The notes below the pieces were generated by a model that was given only the letters and a program-made list of their open reading frames with translations, was not told where the DNA came from and searched no databases. Below are positions 21,028-30,014 of a stretch of DNA of 64,000 nt, in pieces. The DNA lies in NCBI RefSeq assembly GCF_010122465.1, contig NZ_WLZY01000001.1:620001-684000 (forward strand), in the 5' to 3' direction. Position numbers and translations under genes: made by a program. How positions within the stretch are numbered: position 1 is the stretch's first letter; each line of letters opens with the position of its first letter. The stretch comes from Phytoactinopolyspora mesophila (GTDB lineage: Bacteria > Actinomycetota > Actinomycetes > Jiangellales > Jiangellaceae).

Positions 21028-21149
21028 GCGGGTGGGGCGATGGATCCCATCCGGGTGCGGTCGGGCATCGGCGAGCGAGGCACTTGGGGCGAAGCCCTTC
21101 CATCCCGAGTGAGTCCGCGGGCGGGGATGGGATCCATCGCCCCACCCGC
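21028..21149. repeat. Long hairpin element B with conserved loop core
   Basis: Perfect 25-base inverted arms (21028-21052 and 21125-21149) surround a 72-base loop. Read on the minus strand, the loop contains CCCGCGGACTCACTCGGG and CCTCGCTCGCCGATGCCCGA, the same core as in elements A and C. The stem sequence (GCGGGTGGGGCGATGGATCC at its start) is unrelated to the other stems. It lies just past the 3' end of the DUF349 gene. Confidence 0.82.
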
Positions 21150-21196
21150 GAACCTGACCGGCAACTCCCAGTCCGCGGAACTACGGATGCAAACCC

Positions 21197-22714
21197 TCAG
21201 CCGGCGAACTCGTCGCGCGCTTGTTCGGCCTGTTCGAGCCAGGTCCGCCGTGCCGCCAGTGCTTCTTCGGCTTCGCGCAGCTTGCGCTCGTCGCCCGAAG
21301 CACGCGCCTTCTCGACTTTCTGCTCCAAATCCGAGATGAGCGCCTGGAGTTGGTCGACGGTGTCCTGGGCACGCGCGTAGGCCTCGGGGTTGCTGCGCTT
21401 CCACTCGGAATCCTCGGCCTGGCGGATCGCGTCTTCAACCTTGCGCAGCCTGCCCTCGACGGTGCGGCGGGAGTCGCGGGGCACGTATCCGATCTGCTCC
21501 CAACGTTCCTGGACCGACCTGAGCTGGGCACGCGCGGACTTCCAGTCCTGGACCGGCAGCAGTGCCTCGGCTTCGACCAGGAGCTCTTCCTTCAGCCGCA
21601 GGTTGTTCAGTTCTTCGTCATCGCGCTGCGCCTGGTGAGCCGCGCGAGCTTCGAAGAAGGTGTCCTGTGCCGCACGGAACCTCTTCCACAGCATGTCTTC
21701 GACGTTGCGTGGTGCCGGACCGGCTGCCTTCCACTCGGTCATCAGCTCGCGGTAGCGCCGCGAGGTGCCGCCCCAGTCGGTGGAGGTAGCCAACTCCTCG
21801 GCTTCGGTGAGAATTCGCTCCTTGATGACCCGAGCCGTCTCCCGACGGTCGGCCAGCTCGGCGAAGTGTGCCTTGCGGCGCCGGGTGTAATGGGTGCGGG
21901 CGGTGGAGAAGCGTCGCCACAGAGCGTCGTCGGTGGCGCGGTTGAGACGTGCCAGCGACTTCCACTCGTCCAGCAATGCCCGGAGGCGATCGGCGCCGTG
22001 TCGCCAGTCGTTGCCTTCGGCGATCGCCTCGGCAGCTTCGGCGATGGCTTCCTTGCGTGCCTGCGCCTCGTCCTGGGCTTTTGCCCGGGCCTGCTTGCGC
22101 TCGGCGCGCCGCTCGGAGATGTGGGCGTCGACGACGTCCAGGCGCGCGGACAGTGCATCGAGATCGCCAACGGCCTTGGCGTCTTTCAGGGCGTCACGCA
22201 GGCGTCGCACGCCAGACGCGATCTCGTCCGGCGCGGCCGCTCCCGACTCAAGGCGTTGCTCCAGCAGGTCGACCTGCACAGCGAGATCGTCGAACTTGCG
22301 CCCGAAGAACGCCAGCGCTTGCTCCGGCTGGCCAACCTGCCAGGAGCCGACCGAGCGTTCGCCGTCCGCGGTGCGGACGAACACCTCACCCGCAGCATCT
22401 ACCCGGCCCCACTCGTTGGACGCGACCGTCTCGGGAGCCGGCCCGACCTGGTCGCCGGTCTCACCGCTCTCGCCGGTTGCACCTGGTGGGCCGCCGACGT
22501 CGCCGGATTCCGGGGCGTTCTGGAGCGCGTCGGTCTTCTCCGCCTCGGGCGGAGCCTCGGCGGCCTCCGAGGCGTCAGGGTCCGAACCTGTGCTCTCCGG
22601 GGCGGTGTTGTCGGGAGCGGTAGGGTCTGGTGTGGGAACCGGCTCGGCCGCAGTCGGTTCGTGATCGGCGGCCTGAACCTGCTCTGGCTCCGGGCTACCG
22701 GGAGTGTGCGTCAC
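21197..22714 (-). CDS. DUF349 domain-containing protein
   Basis: A 505-residue protein with an acidic, Pro/Glu-rich, disordered first 110 residues, then repeated DUF349 helical modules with the pattern RHGADRLRALLDEWKSL, SRRYRELMTEWKAAG and SARAQLRSVQERWEQIG, each ending in a Trp-containing helix. The C-terminal 90 residues look coiled-coil. The family is conserved in actinobacteria next to relA, and its biochemical role is unknown to me. It is convergent with relA and divergent from the metallo-hydrolase gene. Confidence 0.88.
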   Translation of the reverse strand: MTHTPGSPEPEQVQAADHEPTAAEPVPTPDPTAPDNTAPESTGSDPDASEAAEAPPEAEKTDALQNAPESGDVGGPPGATGESGETGDQVGPAPETVASNEWGRVDAAGEVFVRTADGERSVGSWQVGQPEQALAFFGRKFDDLAVQVDLLEQRLESGAAAPDEIASGVRRLRDALKDAKAVGDLDALSARLDVVDAHISERRAERKQARAKAQDEAQARKEAIAEAAEAIAEGNDWRHGADRLRALLDEWKSLARLNRATDDALWRRFSTARTHYTRRRKAHFAELADRRETARVIKERILTEAEELATSTDWGGTSRRYRELMTEWKAAGPAPRNVEDMLWKRFRAAQDTFFEARAAHQAQRDDEELNNLRLKEELLVEAEALLPVQDWKSARAQLRSVQERWEQIGYVPRDSRRTVEGRLRKVEDAIRQAEDSEWKRSNPEAYARAQDTVDQLQALISDLEQKVEKARASGDERKLREAEEALAARRTWLEQAEQARDEFAG

Positions 22715-22955
22715 GGTGGAATCCTCATCCGGGGCTGTGGCGAAGGCATACGAACGGCATATGTTACGAGGGCTCAGTCTAGGCAGGAACAGGCGATTCG
22801 AAGATAACGACTTTGCGGCAATCGCGAAGGCGTCTCACACAACTGGATGCGCGAACATCGCGACGGTACGGACGCGGAGGTGCGTCGCACCTGCTATCGA
22901 CACCACGGCGCCGGGGATTTAGGATGCACGACGCCGGGCCGGTAACCTTCCACGG

Positions 22956-23639
22956 GTGCTGCTACTTTCACTCGCCAGTCCCGTGCTCGGCACCAATTGT
23001 TACGTCGTGGCACGCGACGGCAGCGACACATGCTTTCTTGTCGATCCTGGTATCGCGGTCGAAGAGCATGTCGGTCAAGCCATGGCCCAGCATGGACTGC
23101 GGCCGGCCGCCGCCCTGATCACGCACGGCCATGCCGACCACACTTTCTCGCTTGCCCAGCTCTGCCAGCGCTATGAACTGCCGGTCTACATTCACGAGGC
23201 CGACGAGTACAGGCTCGACGACCCGATCCAGACCCTGGGCCCGGAGCTGGCACCGGCCTTCGCGAGTTTTGCCGAGCTCTGGACGCGGCCGCCGGACGTG
23301 CACACGTTCAGCGACGGCGCATCCCTCCAGGTGGCGGGGTTGACCGTGGAGGCGCTCCACGCTCCCGGGCACACCGAAGGTTCGACGCTGTACGTGGTGC
23401 CCCGGCCCGACGAGCATCCGGGTTCGCTCTGTTTCACCGGTGACGTGTTGTTCGCCGGCACGGTCGGGCGTACCGACCTGCCGGGTGGCGATCCTGAAGC
23501 GATGCGGCAGACGCTCGCTCGGATAGCCACCCCTGAAGCCGACGGCGGGCTGCCAGATGCCACGACCGTGCTGCCTGGCCACGGCGAGGGCGACTCACTG
23601 GGAAACCAGCGTGCGACTAACCCGTTCCTGCAGATCTGA
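22956..23639 (+). CDS. MBL-fold metallo-hydrolase (glyoxalase II-like)
   Basis: A 227-residue metallo-beta-lactamase-fold enzyme. The metal motif HGHADH lies near residues 53-58, with later ligands in APGHTEGS, the Asp in FTGDVLF and His in LPGHGEG, so a full binuclear site is present. It resembles hydroxyacylglutathione hydrolases; in a mycothiol-using organism a thioester of mycothiol is a possible substrate (inference). The GTG 22956 start lacks a clear ribosome-binding site and is uncertain. hisS follows after 12 bases, a common actinobacterial pair. Confidence 0.85.
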   Translation: MLLLSLASPVLGTNCYVVARDGSDTCFLVDPGIAVEEHVGQAMAQHGLRPAAALITHGHADHTFSLAQLCQRYELPVYIHEADEYRLDDPIQTLGPELAPAFASFAELWTRPPDVHTFSDGASLQVAGLTVEALHAPGHTEGSTLYVVPRPDEHPGSLCFTGDVLFAGTVGRTDLPGGDPEAMRQTLARIATPEADGGLPDATTVLPGHGEGDSLGNQRATNPFLQI

Positions 23640-23651
23640 CAAGGACACCCC

Positions 23652-24938
23652 GTGAATCAACCGATGTTCCGTGCCCCGAAGGGCACGTTCGATCTTGTCC
23701 CGCCTCGGGCCGAGGCGATCCTGGCCGTTCGTGAAGCGATGTCCGACGCTGTGCGCAGAGCCGGATTCGGCTACGTCGAGACTCCGTCGTTCGAAGACAC
23801 ACAACTGTTCGTCCGCGGTGTCGGAGAGTCCACCGACGTCGTGACCAAGGAGATGTACTCGTTTACGACCCGGGGCGGCGACGACGTCACCCTGCGGCCG
23901 GAGGGTACGGCGCCGGTCCTCCGCGCCGCCCTGGAAGGCAACCTGCACCGCGGCTCGCTGCCGGTGAAGCTGTGGTACTCCGGGTCGTACTACCGCTACG
24001 AGCGGCCGCAGAAAGGCCGCTACCGGCACTTCTCGCAGGTCGGTGCCGAGGTTCTGGGCACGGAGGACCCGGCCAATGACGCGGAACTGATTGTCTTGGC
24101 GATGGACGGGTACCGGTCCCTCGGGTTGACCGGGGTGCGCGTCGTCATCAACTCGCTGGGTTCGGAGGAGTCCCGCCCCGCCTACCGGAGCGCCTTGCAG
24201 GAGTTCCTGCGGGGACTGGACCTGGATGACGAGACGGCGAAACGAGCCGAGCTGAACCCCCTGCGGGTGCTCGACGACAAACGTCCGGAGATCCAGGCCG
24301 CCCTCACTGACGCGCCGCTGATGTCCGACTTTCTGTCCAAGAGCGATCTCGACCACCACGACACGGTGCGGACGTTGCTGGCCGATGCCGGTGTGGCGTT
24401 CGAGGACGACGCACGCCTGGTCCGTGGACTGGACTACTATTCACGAACCCTCTTCGAGTTCGTGCACGACGGCTTGGGCGCTGCGCAGTCGGCGATTGGT
24501 GGGGGTGGGCGCTACGACGGCCTCTCCGAGCTGATCGGCGGCCCCCGGCTGCCCAGCGTCGGTTGGGCCCTAGGGGTGGAGCGCACGCTGCTCGCGATGG
24601 AGGCCGAAGGCCTCCCGCTGCCGGGGGAGACCGGGTTGGACGTCTACGCCGTACCGCTCGGAGAAGAAGCGGCCCGGCAGCTGTTCGGCGTCGTCACCGA
24701 GCTGCGCAGAGCTGGCATCCGCGCCGATCTGGCCACGGGCGGGCGTGGCCTGAAGGGTGCGATGAAAGCCGCCGACCGCAGCGGCGCGCGGCTGGCGATT
24801 GTCGCCGGAGAGCGTGATCTCTCGGCAGGCGTCGCCCAACTCAAGGATCTGCAGACGGGTGATCAGCGACCCGTGCCGCTGGCGGAACTGCAAAACACCA
24901 TTCGGACCGAGCTCGGTGGCTCTGTCCAGGCGAACTGA
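23652..24938 (+). CDS. hisS: Histidyl-tRNA synthetase
   Basis: A 428-residue class II synthetase charging tRNA-His. The motif 2 region reads [19 protein letters not shown], the histidine-binding loop is [13 protein letters not shown] near residue 258, and motif 3 is GGGRYDGL near 280, followed by the anticodon-binding domain. The GTG 23652 start lies 12 bases after the metallo-hydrolase stop. It ends at a palindromic repeat before the convergent symporter gene. Confidence 0.95.
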   Translation: MNQPMFRAPKGTFDLVPPRAEAILAVREAMSDAVRRAGFGYVETPSFEDTQLFVRGVGESTDVVTKEMYSFTTRGGDDVTLRPEGTAPVLRAALEGNLHRGSLPVKLWYSGSYYRYERPQKGRYRHFSQVGAEVLGTEDPANDAELIVLAMDGYRSLGLTGVRVVINSLGSEESRPAYRSALQEFLRGLDLDDETAKRAELNPLRVLDDKRPEIQAALTDAPLMSDFLSKSDLDHHDTVRTLLADAGVAFEDDARLVRGLDYYSRTLFEFVHDGLGAAQSAIGGGGRYDGLSELIGGPRLPSVGWALGVERTLLAMEAEGLPLPGETGLDVYAVPLGEEAARQLFGVVTELRRAGIRADLATGGRGLKGAMKAADRSGARLAIVAGERDLSAGVAQLKDLQTGDQRPVPLAELQNTIRTELGGSVQAN

Positions 24939-24960
24939 ACTGACACAACCCCACCTGTTC

Positions 24961-25049
24961 GGTGATCGTCAGTGTGTTGTGGTCGTGATTTGGTGATCGT
25001 CAGTGTGTTGTGGTCGTGATCCAGAAACCACAACACACTGACGATCACC
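24961..25049. repeat. Palindromic repeat, copy 2, with duplicated left arm
   Basis: The arm starting GGTGATCGTCAGTGTGTTGT occurs twice in tandem (24961-24989 and 24992-25020). Its reverse complement follows at 25026-25049, so either left copy can pair with the right arm. The arm differs from copy 1 at 11371-11427 by a base or so. It sits exactly between the convergent hisS and symporter genes, a good place for a bidirectional terminator. Confidence 0.82.
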
Positions 25050-25067
25050 GGGAGAGTCAAAGCCGCA

Positions 25068-26516
25068 CTACTCCGGCTTGACCGTGTACATCTTCCACTC
25101 GGGGCGGCTGAAGAAGTCGAAGCTGCCCTTGCGGACGGTGAAGGCCAGCAGAATCAGGCCGACCAGGTTGGGAAGCGCCATCAGCCCGTTGAGGATGTCG
25201 GCGATGTCCCAGATCAGGTCCAGGCTCGCGACCGCGCCGACAAATATGAAACCGCAGAAGACGAGCCGGTAGGGGAGCACGGCGGCCCGGCCGAAGAGCC
25301 GGTCCATGCACCGCTCGCCGTAGTAGGCCCAGCCGAGCAGCGTCGAGAAGGCAAAGAACGCCACGCCCAGCGTCACCAGCGTGCCGCCCCAGTCGCCTGG
25401 CAAACCCTCACGGAACGCCTCGGCTGTCAGCACAGCGTCGCGGAGCTGGTCACCGGCGGCGTCGACCTCGGTGTACATGCCGGTGGTGACGATGACGAGA
25501 CCGGTGAAGCTGACGACCACGAGCGTGTCGAGGAAGGTCTGGGTCATGGAGACCAGCGACTGACGGACCTCGTGGGTTGTCTTGGCCGCCGCGGCCGCGA
25601 TGCCGCCGGTGCCGAGGCCGGACTCGTTGGAGAAGATGCCGCGCGCGACGCCTTGCCGGAGCACCAGGAGGATACCGGCGCCGACGAACCCGCCTGCAGC
25701 AGCTTCACCGGTGAAAGCGCCCTCGAAGATGGTGGCGATCGCATCCGGCAGATCGCCGACGTTCAGGACCAGAATGACGGTCGCTCCGAGTACATAGAAG
25801 ATCGCCATGAACGGTACGAACGCCGCCGTGAACTTGCCGATCGCCTTGATTCCGCCCAGAATGACGACGGCCGCGACGAACATCAGCACCAGGCCGGTCG
25901 CCCACGTCGGGATGTTCCACTCGTTGTTGAGCGCGGAAGCGACCTGGCCGGACTGCACGCCGTTGCCGATACCGAACGCGGCCACGGCACCGAATACCGC
26001 GAACAGGATGGCCAGCACCTTGCCGAACGTCGCCATCCGGCCTTCGCCGTACTTCTCCCGGAGACCCTCGCTGATGTAGAACATCGGGCCACCGCTTTGC
26101 TCACCCGCGGCATCAACCCGCCGGTACTTCACCCCCAGAAAGGCTTCGGCGTACTTGGTCGCCATGCCGAGCAAGCCGGTGACCCACATCCAGAAGAGGG
26201 CTCCGGCTCCGCCGATGGCGATCGCACTGCCGACACCGGCGATGTTGCCGACGCCGACCGTCGCCGCCAGTGCCACGGTGAGAGCTTGATAGTGGCTGAT
26301 ATCGCCTTTGACGTCCCCGGTCTCCTTGCGTTTGATCAACGCCAGCCAGAGCGCGTGGAACAGTTTCGTGAACTGCACACCGCGTAACAGGATCGTCAGA
26401 AACAGACCGGTGCCGAGCAGTAGCGGCACCAGCAGGCCGAACTCGACAATCGGGATGTTCAAGCCACCCCAGACAAAGCTGCCGATATCGCCGATGATGT
26501 CTTCGAAGGTATCCAC
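25068..26516 (-). CDS. Alanine/glycine:cation symporter (AGCS family)
   Basis: A 482-residue sodium-coupled amino-acid symporter with about ten to eleven membrane segments. AGCS hallmarks include ILLRGVQFTKLFHALW, the glycine-rich GVGNIAGVGSAIAIGG and ESGLGTGGIAAAAAKT. It probably imports alanine or glycine. GTG 26516 is preferred because AAGGAGG lies 6 bases upstream; residues further upstream in the frame are low-complexity Arg/Ala/Pro and not family-like. The 413-base gap before it has hairpins but no riboswitch I recognise. Confidence 0.88.
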   Translation of the reverse strand: MDTFEDIIGDIGSFVWGGLNIPIVEFGLLVPLLLGTGLFLTILLRGVQFTKLFHALWLALIKRKETGDVKGDISHYQALTVALAATVGVGNIAGVGSAIAIGGAGALFWMWVTGLLGMATKYAEAFLGVKYRRVDAAGEQSGGPMFYISEGLREKYGEGRMATFGKVLAILFAVFGAVAAFGIGNGVQSGQVASALNNEWNIPTWATGLVLMFVAAVVILGGIKAIGKFTAAFVPFMAIFYVLGATVILVLNVGDLPDAIATIFEGAFTGEAAAGGFVGAGILLVLRQGVARGIFSNESGLGTGGIAAAAAKTTHEVRQSLVSMTQTFLDTLVVVSFTGLVIVTTGMYTEVDAAGDQLRDAVLTAEAFREGLPGDWGGTLVTLGVAFFAFSTLLGWAYYGERCMDRLFGRAAVLPYRLVFCGFIFVGAVASLDLIWDIADILNGLMALPNLVGLILLAFTVRKGSFDFFSRPEWKMYTVKPE

Positions 26517-26642
26517 GCGTCGCCTCCTTGTTGCCGCCTCGCAGGCGGTCCTGGCCAGTAGGAACGCCAGGGCGTCGCACCTTGTGCTCGCGCTCCGCCG
26601 ACAAGTGTCGGGTGATGCCGGGGAACAGGGTGGGGCGCGTGC

Positions 26643-26756
26643 GTCCCGGTTCGGAATGACCGGGACACTAGCTGCTGGCGGCCTGGCCGACAAGATGCCG
26701 CGCCGAGATCGTTACCTCAGCCGCCGGCGCACCTGCCCTGACCCATCGGGGCAGGT
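26643..26756. other. Intergenic hairpins between symporter and aspS
   Basis: Two perfect 8-base hairpins lie here: GTCCCGGT/ACCGGGAC (26643-26650 and 26659-26666) and ACCTGCCC/GGGCAGGT (26731-26738 and 26749-26756). They fall within the divergent 413-base gap, which has no supported gene. Either may belong to the leader of the symporter mRNA. I compared by eye with glycine, c-di-GMP and guanidine riboswitches and found no match. Confidence 0.35.
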
Positions 26757-26929
26757 ATAGGCAGAGAATCTCCGCATGCACCGGCACTTGAGCGCACGAG
26801 GCGGCAAACCGGGTCGCGCACGACGGCGCGGCCTACGTAGGATCGCAGGCGGCGGATACATTAGAGGCGCGAGTTCTAAGCCGTGCTCCCCGCTACAGCC
26901 CGCCCCTTCGCGACCGAAAGAGGATCTCA

Positions 26930-28687
26930 GTGCTCCGCACCCATGAGGCCGGTACGCTGCGTGCCGACCATGCCGCACAGACTGTCACGCTGACCGGGTG
27001 GGTCGCCCGGCGGCGCGATCATGGGGGAGTAGCGTTCCTCGATCTGCGGGACGCCTCCGGCGTCGCGCAGGTGGTGGTTCGTGACGAAGACGTCGCACAC
27101 GACCTGCGCGCGGAGTACTGCATCCGGGTCACCGGCGAGGTCTCCAAGCGACCTGCCGGAAACGAGAACCCGGCACTGCCCACCGGGGCAATCGAAGTGG
27201 TGGCTGAGACCGTAGAGGTGCTCAGCGAGGCCGACCCACTGCCGTTCCAGATCGACGACTACGTCGATGTCGGCGAAGAGGTGCGGCTGAAGCACCGCTA
27301 TCTTGACCTGCGACGCAGCGGCCCGGCCGCCGCCATCCGGCTGCGTAGCGAAGTGAACCGGGTCGCCCGCGAGGTCCTGCACGCGGAGAACTTCGTCGAG
27401 ATCGAGACTCCGACGATGACCCGATCCACCCCGGAAGGCGCCCGCGACTTCGTGGTGCCGGCCAGGCTGCGCCCCGGTTCCTGGTACGCCCTGCCCCAGT
27501 CTCCTCAGCTGTTCAAACAGCTGCTCATGGTCGCCGGCATGGAGCGGTATTTCCAGATCGCCCGTTGTTATCGCGACGAAGACTTCCGCGCGGATCGCCA
27601 GCCGGAGTTCACCCAGCTCGACGTCGAGATGAGCTTCGTCGAGCAAGAAGACGTCATCGCGCTCAGCGAGCGGATCGTCAGCTCGCTCTGGGAGCTCATC
27701 GACGTTCAGGTGCCCACACCCATCCCGCGGATCACCTACCGCGAGTCGCTGGACCGCTACGGCACCGACAAGCCCGACCTGCGCTTCGAGCAAGAACTCA
27801 CCGAAGTGACCAGCCACTTCGCCAACACCACGTTCCGGGTCTTCCAAGCACCATATGTGGGCGCCGTGGTCTTCCCGGGCGGTGCCTCCCAGACCCGCAA
27901 GGAACTCGACGGCTGGCAAGACTGGGCCAAGGCTCGGGGCGCCAAGGGGCTGGCCTATGTGCTCGTCGGTGCGGACGGAGAACTGTCGGGGCCGGTCGCC
28001 AAGAACCTCTCCGACGACGAGAAGGCCGGTCTCCCGGCGCTCACCGGAGCGGCCCCAGGTGACGCGATCTTCTTCGCGGCCGGACCGCGCAAGGCCTCAC
28101 AATCGCTGCTCGGGGCCGCGCGACTCGAGATCGGCAAGCGTGCCAAGCTGATCGACGAAGACGGCTGGGCGTTCGTCTGGGTGGTTGACGCACCCCTGTT
28201 CGAAGCCGTCGCCGAGACAGACGACGTCGCCGTCGGCGGCGGAGCCTGGACCGCTGTGCACCACGCGTTCACCTCACCTAAACCGGAATGGATCGACTCT
28301 TTCGAAGAGGATCCCGGCAACGCGCTCGCCTACGCCTACGACATCGTCTGCAACGGCAACGAGATCGGCGGCGGGTCGATCCGTATCCACCGTCGTGATG
28401 TCCAGCAGCGAGTCTTCGACGTCATGGGGCTCACCGCTGAGGAGGCACAGGAGAAGTTCGGATTCCTCCTGGACGCCTTCAAGTACGGCGCCCCGCCGCA
28501 CGGAGGTATCGCCTTCGGGTGGGACAGGGTCGTGGCACTACTCGCAGGCTCTGACTCGATCCGCGACGTGATCGCGTTCCCGAAGACCGGCGGTGGATAT
28601 GACCCGCTCACCAGTGCGCCCGCACCGATCACGGCAGAGCAGCGCAAAGAAGCCGGAATCGACGTGGTTCCTGACAGCGAGGAATAG
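26930..28687 (+). CDS. aspS: Aspartyl-tRNA synthetase
   Basis: A 585-residue bacterial-type class II AspRS. It has the N-terminal OB anticodon domain ([20 protein letters not shown]), class II motif 2 ([20 protein letters not shown]), the inserted GAD-type domain (about residues 290-400) and motif 3 ([13 protein letters not shown]). Bacterial enzymes of this type may charge tRNA-Asp alone or also tRNA-Asn; the window does not decide. The GTG 26930 start has AGAGGA upstream. Hairpin element C begins immediately after the stop. Confidence 0.95.
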   Translation: MLRTHEAGTLRADHAAQTVTLTGWVARRRDHGGVAFLDLRDASGVAQVVVRDEDVAHDLRAEYCIRVTGEVSKRPAGNENPALPTGAIEVVAETVEVLSEADPLPFQIDDYVDVGEEVRLKHRYLDLRRSGPAAAIRLRSEVNRVAREVLHAENFVEIETPTMTRSTPEGARDFVVPARLRPGSWYALPQSPQLFKQLLMVAGMERYFQIARCYRDEDFRADRQPEFTQLDVEMSFVEQEDVIALSERIVSSLWELIDVQVPTPIPRITYRESLDRYGTDKPDLRFEQELTEVTSHFANTTFRVFQAPYVGAVVFPGGASQTRKELDGWQDWAKARGAKGLAYVLVGADGELSGPVAKNLSDDEKAGLPALTGAAPGDAIFFAAGPRKASQSLLGAARLEIGKRAKLIDEDGWAFVWVVDAPLFEAVAETDDVAVGGGAWTAVHHAFTSPKPEWIDSFEEDPGNALAYAYDIVCNGNEIGGGSIRIHRRDVQQRVFDVMGLTAEEAQEKFGFLLDAFKYGAPPHGGIAFGWDRVVALLAGSDSIRDVIAFPKTGGGYDPLTSAPAPITAEQRKEAGIDVVPDSEE

Positions 28688-28688
28688 G

Positions 28689-28790
28689 GAAGGGCTTGGG
28701 CCCGAGATCCGTTCCCGCCCGCGGACTCGCTCGTACCTCGCTCGCCGATGCCCGACCGAACCCTGAACGGATCTCGGGCCCAAGCCCTTC
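28689..28790. repeat. Long hairpin element C with conserved loop core
   Basis: Perfect 25-base inverted arms (28689-28713 and 28766-28790) surround a 52-base loop holding CCCGCGGACTCGCTCG and CCTCGCTCGCCGATGCCCGA. The loop matches elements A and B but is shorter by about 20 bases in the middle. The left arm starts at the aspS stop codon. The stem sequence is specific to this locus. Confidence 0.85.
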
Positions 28791-29120
28791 ATGCCCGCTG
28801 CGGTTCCCGTCTGGACAAGCACAAAAGAGTCCGTCGCCCGATGCCCGACCGAACCCTGGCCGCCAACCAGGTACCCCCACCCCTGTGGTTCTCGTCTGCG
28901 GTTCCCGTCTGGTCGAGCAAGAGGGTTCCGTTCCCGCCCGCGGACTCGCTCGTACCTCGCTCGCCGATGCCCGACCGAACCATGAACGGATCTCGGGCCC
29001 AAGCCCTTCATGCCCGCTGCGGTTCCCGTCTGGACAAGCACAAAAGAGTCCGTCGCCCGCGGACTCGCTCGTACCTCGCTCGCCGATGCCGGACCGAACC
29101 CGGGACGGATCTCAACTCCA
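28708..29120 (+). repeat. 133-bp direct repeat and third loop core after aspS
   Basis: Bases 28708-28840 recur at 28927-29059 with one mismatch (CCCTGAAC versus CCATGAAC). A third copy of the loop core follows directly at 29059-29104, with a shortened right side. The second copy keeps the right stem arm (28985-29009) but has lost the left arm. The 530-base gap from 28688 to 29217 contains no supported gene; its apparent open frames are repeat shadows. Confidence 0.8.
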
Positions 29121-29216
29121 ACCACCGGCTCCTTCGCTGCGGTTCCCGTCTGGTGAAGCACACAGGGCTGCGCGCGGACGGTTTGTCGTTGAGCGAACCC
29201 TTTGAATGTAACGCAG

Positions 29217-29234
29217 AGTGACAATATCGTCACT
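29217..29234. promoter_or_regulatory. Operator upstream of the LuxR-type gene
   Basis: AGTGACAATATCGTCACT has half-sites AGTGA and TCACT separated by 8 bases. The same arrangement occurs at 29931-29948 upstream of the rhiA-like gene. Shared half-sites and spacing suggest one regulator binds both, most simply the LuxR-type protein encoded between them. Confidence 0.6.
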
Positions 29235-29241
29235 TTGCGTG

Positions 29242-29919
29242 ATGGTGGGTGAATCCGGACGTTCTCGTCCGATTTGGATGGTGTCCCAGAATGCGGTGCT
29301 TTCGGCCGCACTCGCGGCGGCATTGACCGTCATCGGGTGGCGCGCCGTGCGGGTAGTGACGGAGCTGCATCTGATGGTGGCGGGCGTGCGCGCACCTGTC
29401 GACACGCTCATTCTGGTTGCGGATCCCGAGGGCCGGCTGCCGGACGTGCGCTCAGTGCTGGGACCACGGGCCGACGCGCGCGTCGTCGCCGTCGCGACGA
29501 AGGCGGCGCTGGCCTCACTGGCCGACGCCGTGGAGCGCGCCGGAGTAGTGGCTGTCGCTGACGCTGACCAGCCCATGACCGAACTCGCACACACGCTCGA
29601 CCAGACCCTCAGGCTCCCCGATTTCGCGCCGGACCGCGCGCGGCTGACGGCGGCACTTCGCGCGCGCGAGGACGAGGCGCGTCGATTCACCGCCCTGACC
29701 CCACGTGAGCTCGATGTGCTCGGCGCCCTGCTCGCCGGGCGATCCGCGGCCGAGATCGCCACCGCGGACGTAGTCACGCTGGCGACGGTGCGTAGTCATA
29801 TCCGGGCGCTTATGAGCAAGCTCAGGGTGTCCTCGCAACTCGCGGCTGTCGCCTTGACTCACCGCTCATGCCGCGAAGCACCGATTGTGGAGCGAATCCG
29901 GCAGGTTCATCAATTTTGA
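29242..29919 (+). CDS. LuxR-type helix-turn-helix regulator with receiver-like N-terminus
   Basis: A 225-residue protein. The C-terminal LuxR/GerE helix-turn-helix reads LTPRELDVLGALLAGRSAAE and TLATVRSHIRALMSKL, residues about 155-205. The N-terminal 120 residues follow a receiver-like alternation starting RPIWMVSQNAVLSAAL, but the acidic pocket of a phosphorylated receiver is not clear, so it may be an atypical or ligand-sensing domain. ATG 29242 is preferred over GTG 29218, because GTG 29218 falls inside the operator; ATG 29278 is another option. It probably regulates itself and the rhiA-like operon. Confidence 0.8.
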   Translation: MVGESGRSRPIWMVSQNAVLSAALAAALTVIGWRAVRVVTELHLMVAGVRAPVDTLILVADPEGRLPDVRSVLGPRADARVVAVATKAALASLADAVERAGVVAVADADQPMTELAHTLDQTLRLPDFAPDRARLTAALRAREDEARRFTALTPRELDVLGALLAGRSAAEIATADVVTLATVRSHIRALMSKLRVSSQLAAVALTHRSCREAPIVERIRQVHQF

Positions 29920-29930
29920 CGATGACACAC

Positions 29931-29974
29931 AGTGACATTCTGCTCACTCTGAGTAACAGGTAGTGAAGGTCACT
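29931..29974. promoter_or_regulatory. Operator region upstream of the rhiA-like gene
   Basis: AGTGACATTCTGCTCACT (29931-29948) repeats the AGTGA-N8-TCACT layout found before the LuxR-type gene. A second, tighter palindrome AGTGAAGGTCACT lies at 29962-29974. Both precede the rhiA-like start at 30015. No sigma-70-like promoter is clear, so the regulator may be an activator. Confidence 0.6.
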
Positions 29975-30014
29975 GCTCAGCCGCATCAGCGGCATCTCCA
30001 ATGACGGGGGAGAC

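Noticed and set aside
21221-22807. 528-codon plus-strand open frame
   Set aside because: Shadow of the DUF349 gene; the minus-strand protein has the recognisable repeats.
26517-26929. Glycine or other riboswitch upstream of the alanine symporter
   Set aside because: Hairpins are present, but none of the conserved riboswitch core sequences I know could be found.
28688-29217. Small genes in the repeat region after aspS
   Set aside because: The frames repeat with the hairpin element, lack ribosome-binding sites and have no family resemblance.
29218-29241. GTG 29218 as the LuxR-type start
   Set aside because: It falls inside the palindromic operator and lacks a ribosome-binding site; ATG 29242 starts next to the first predicted strand.
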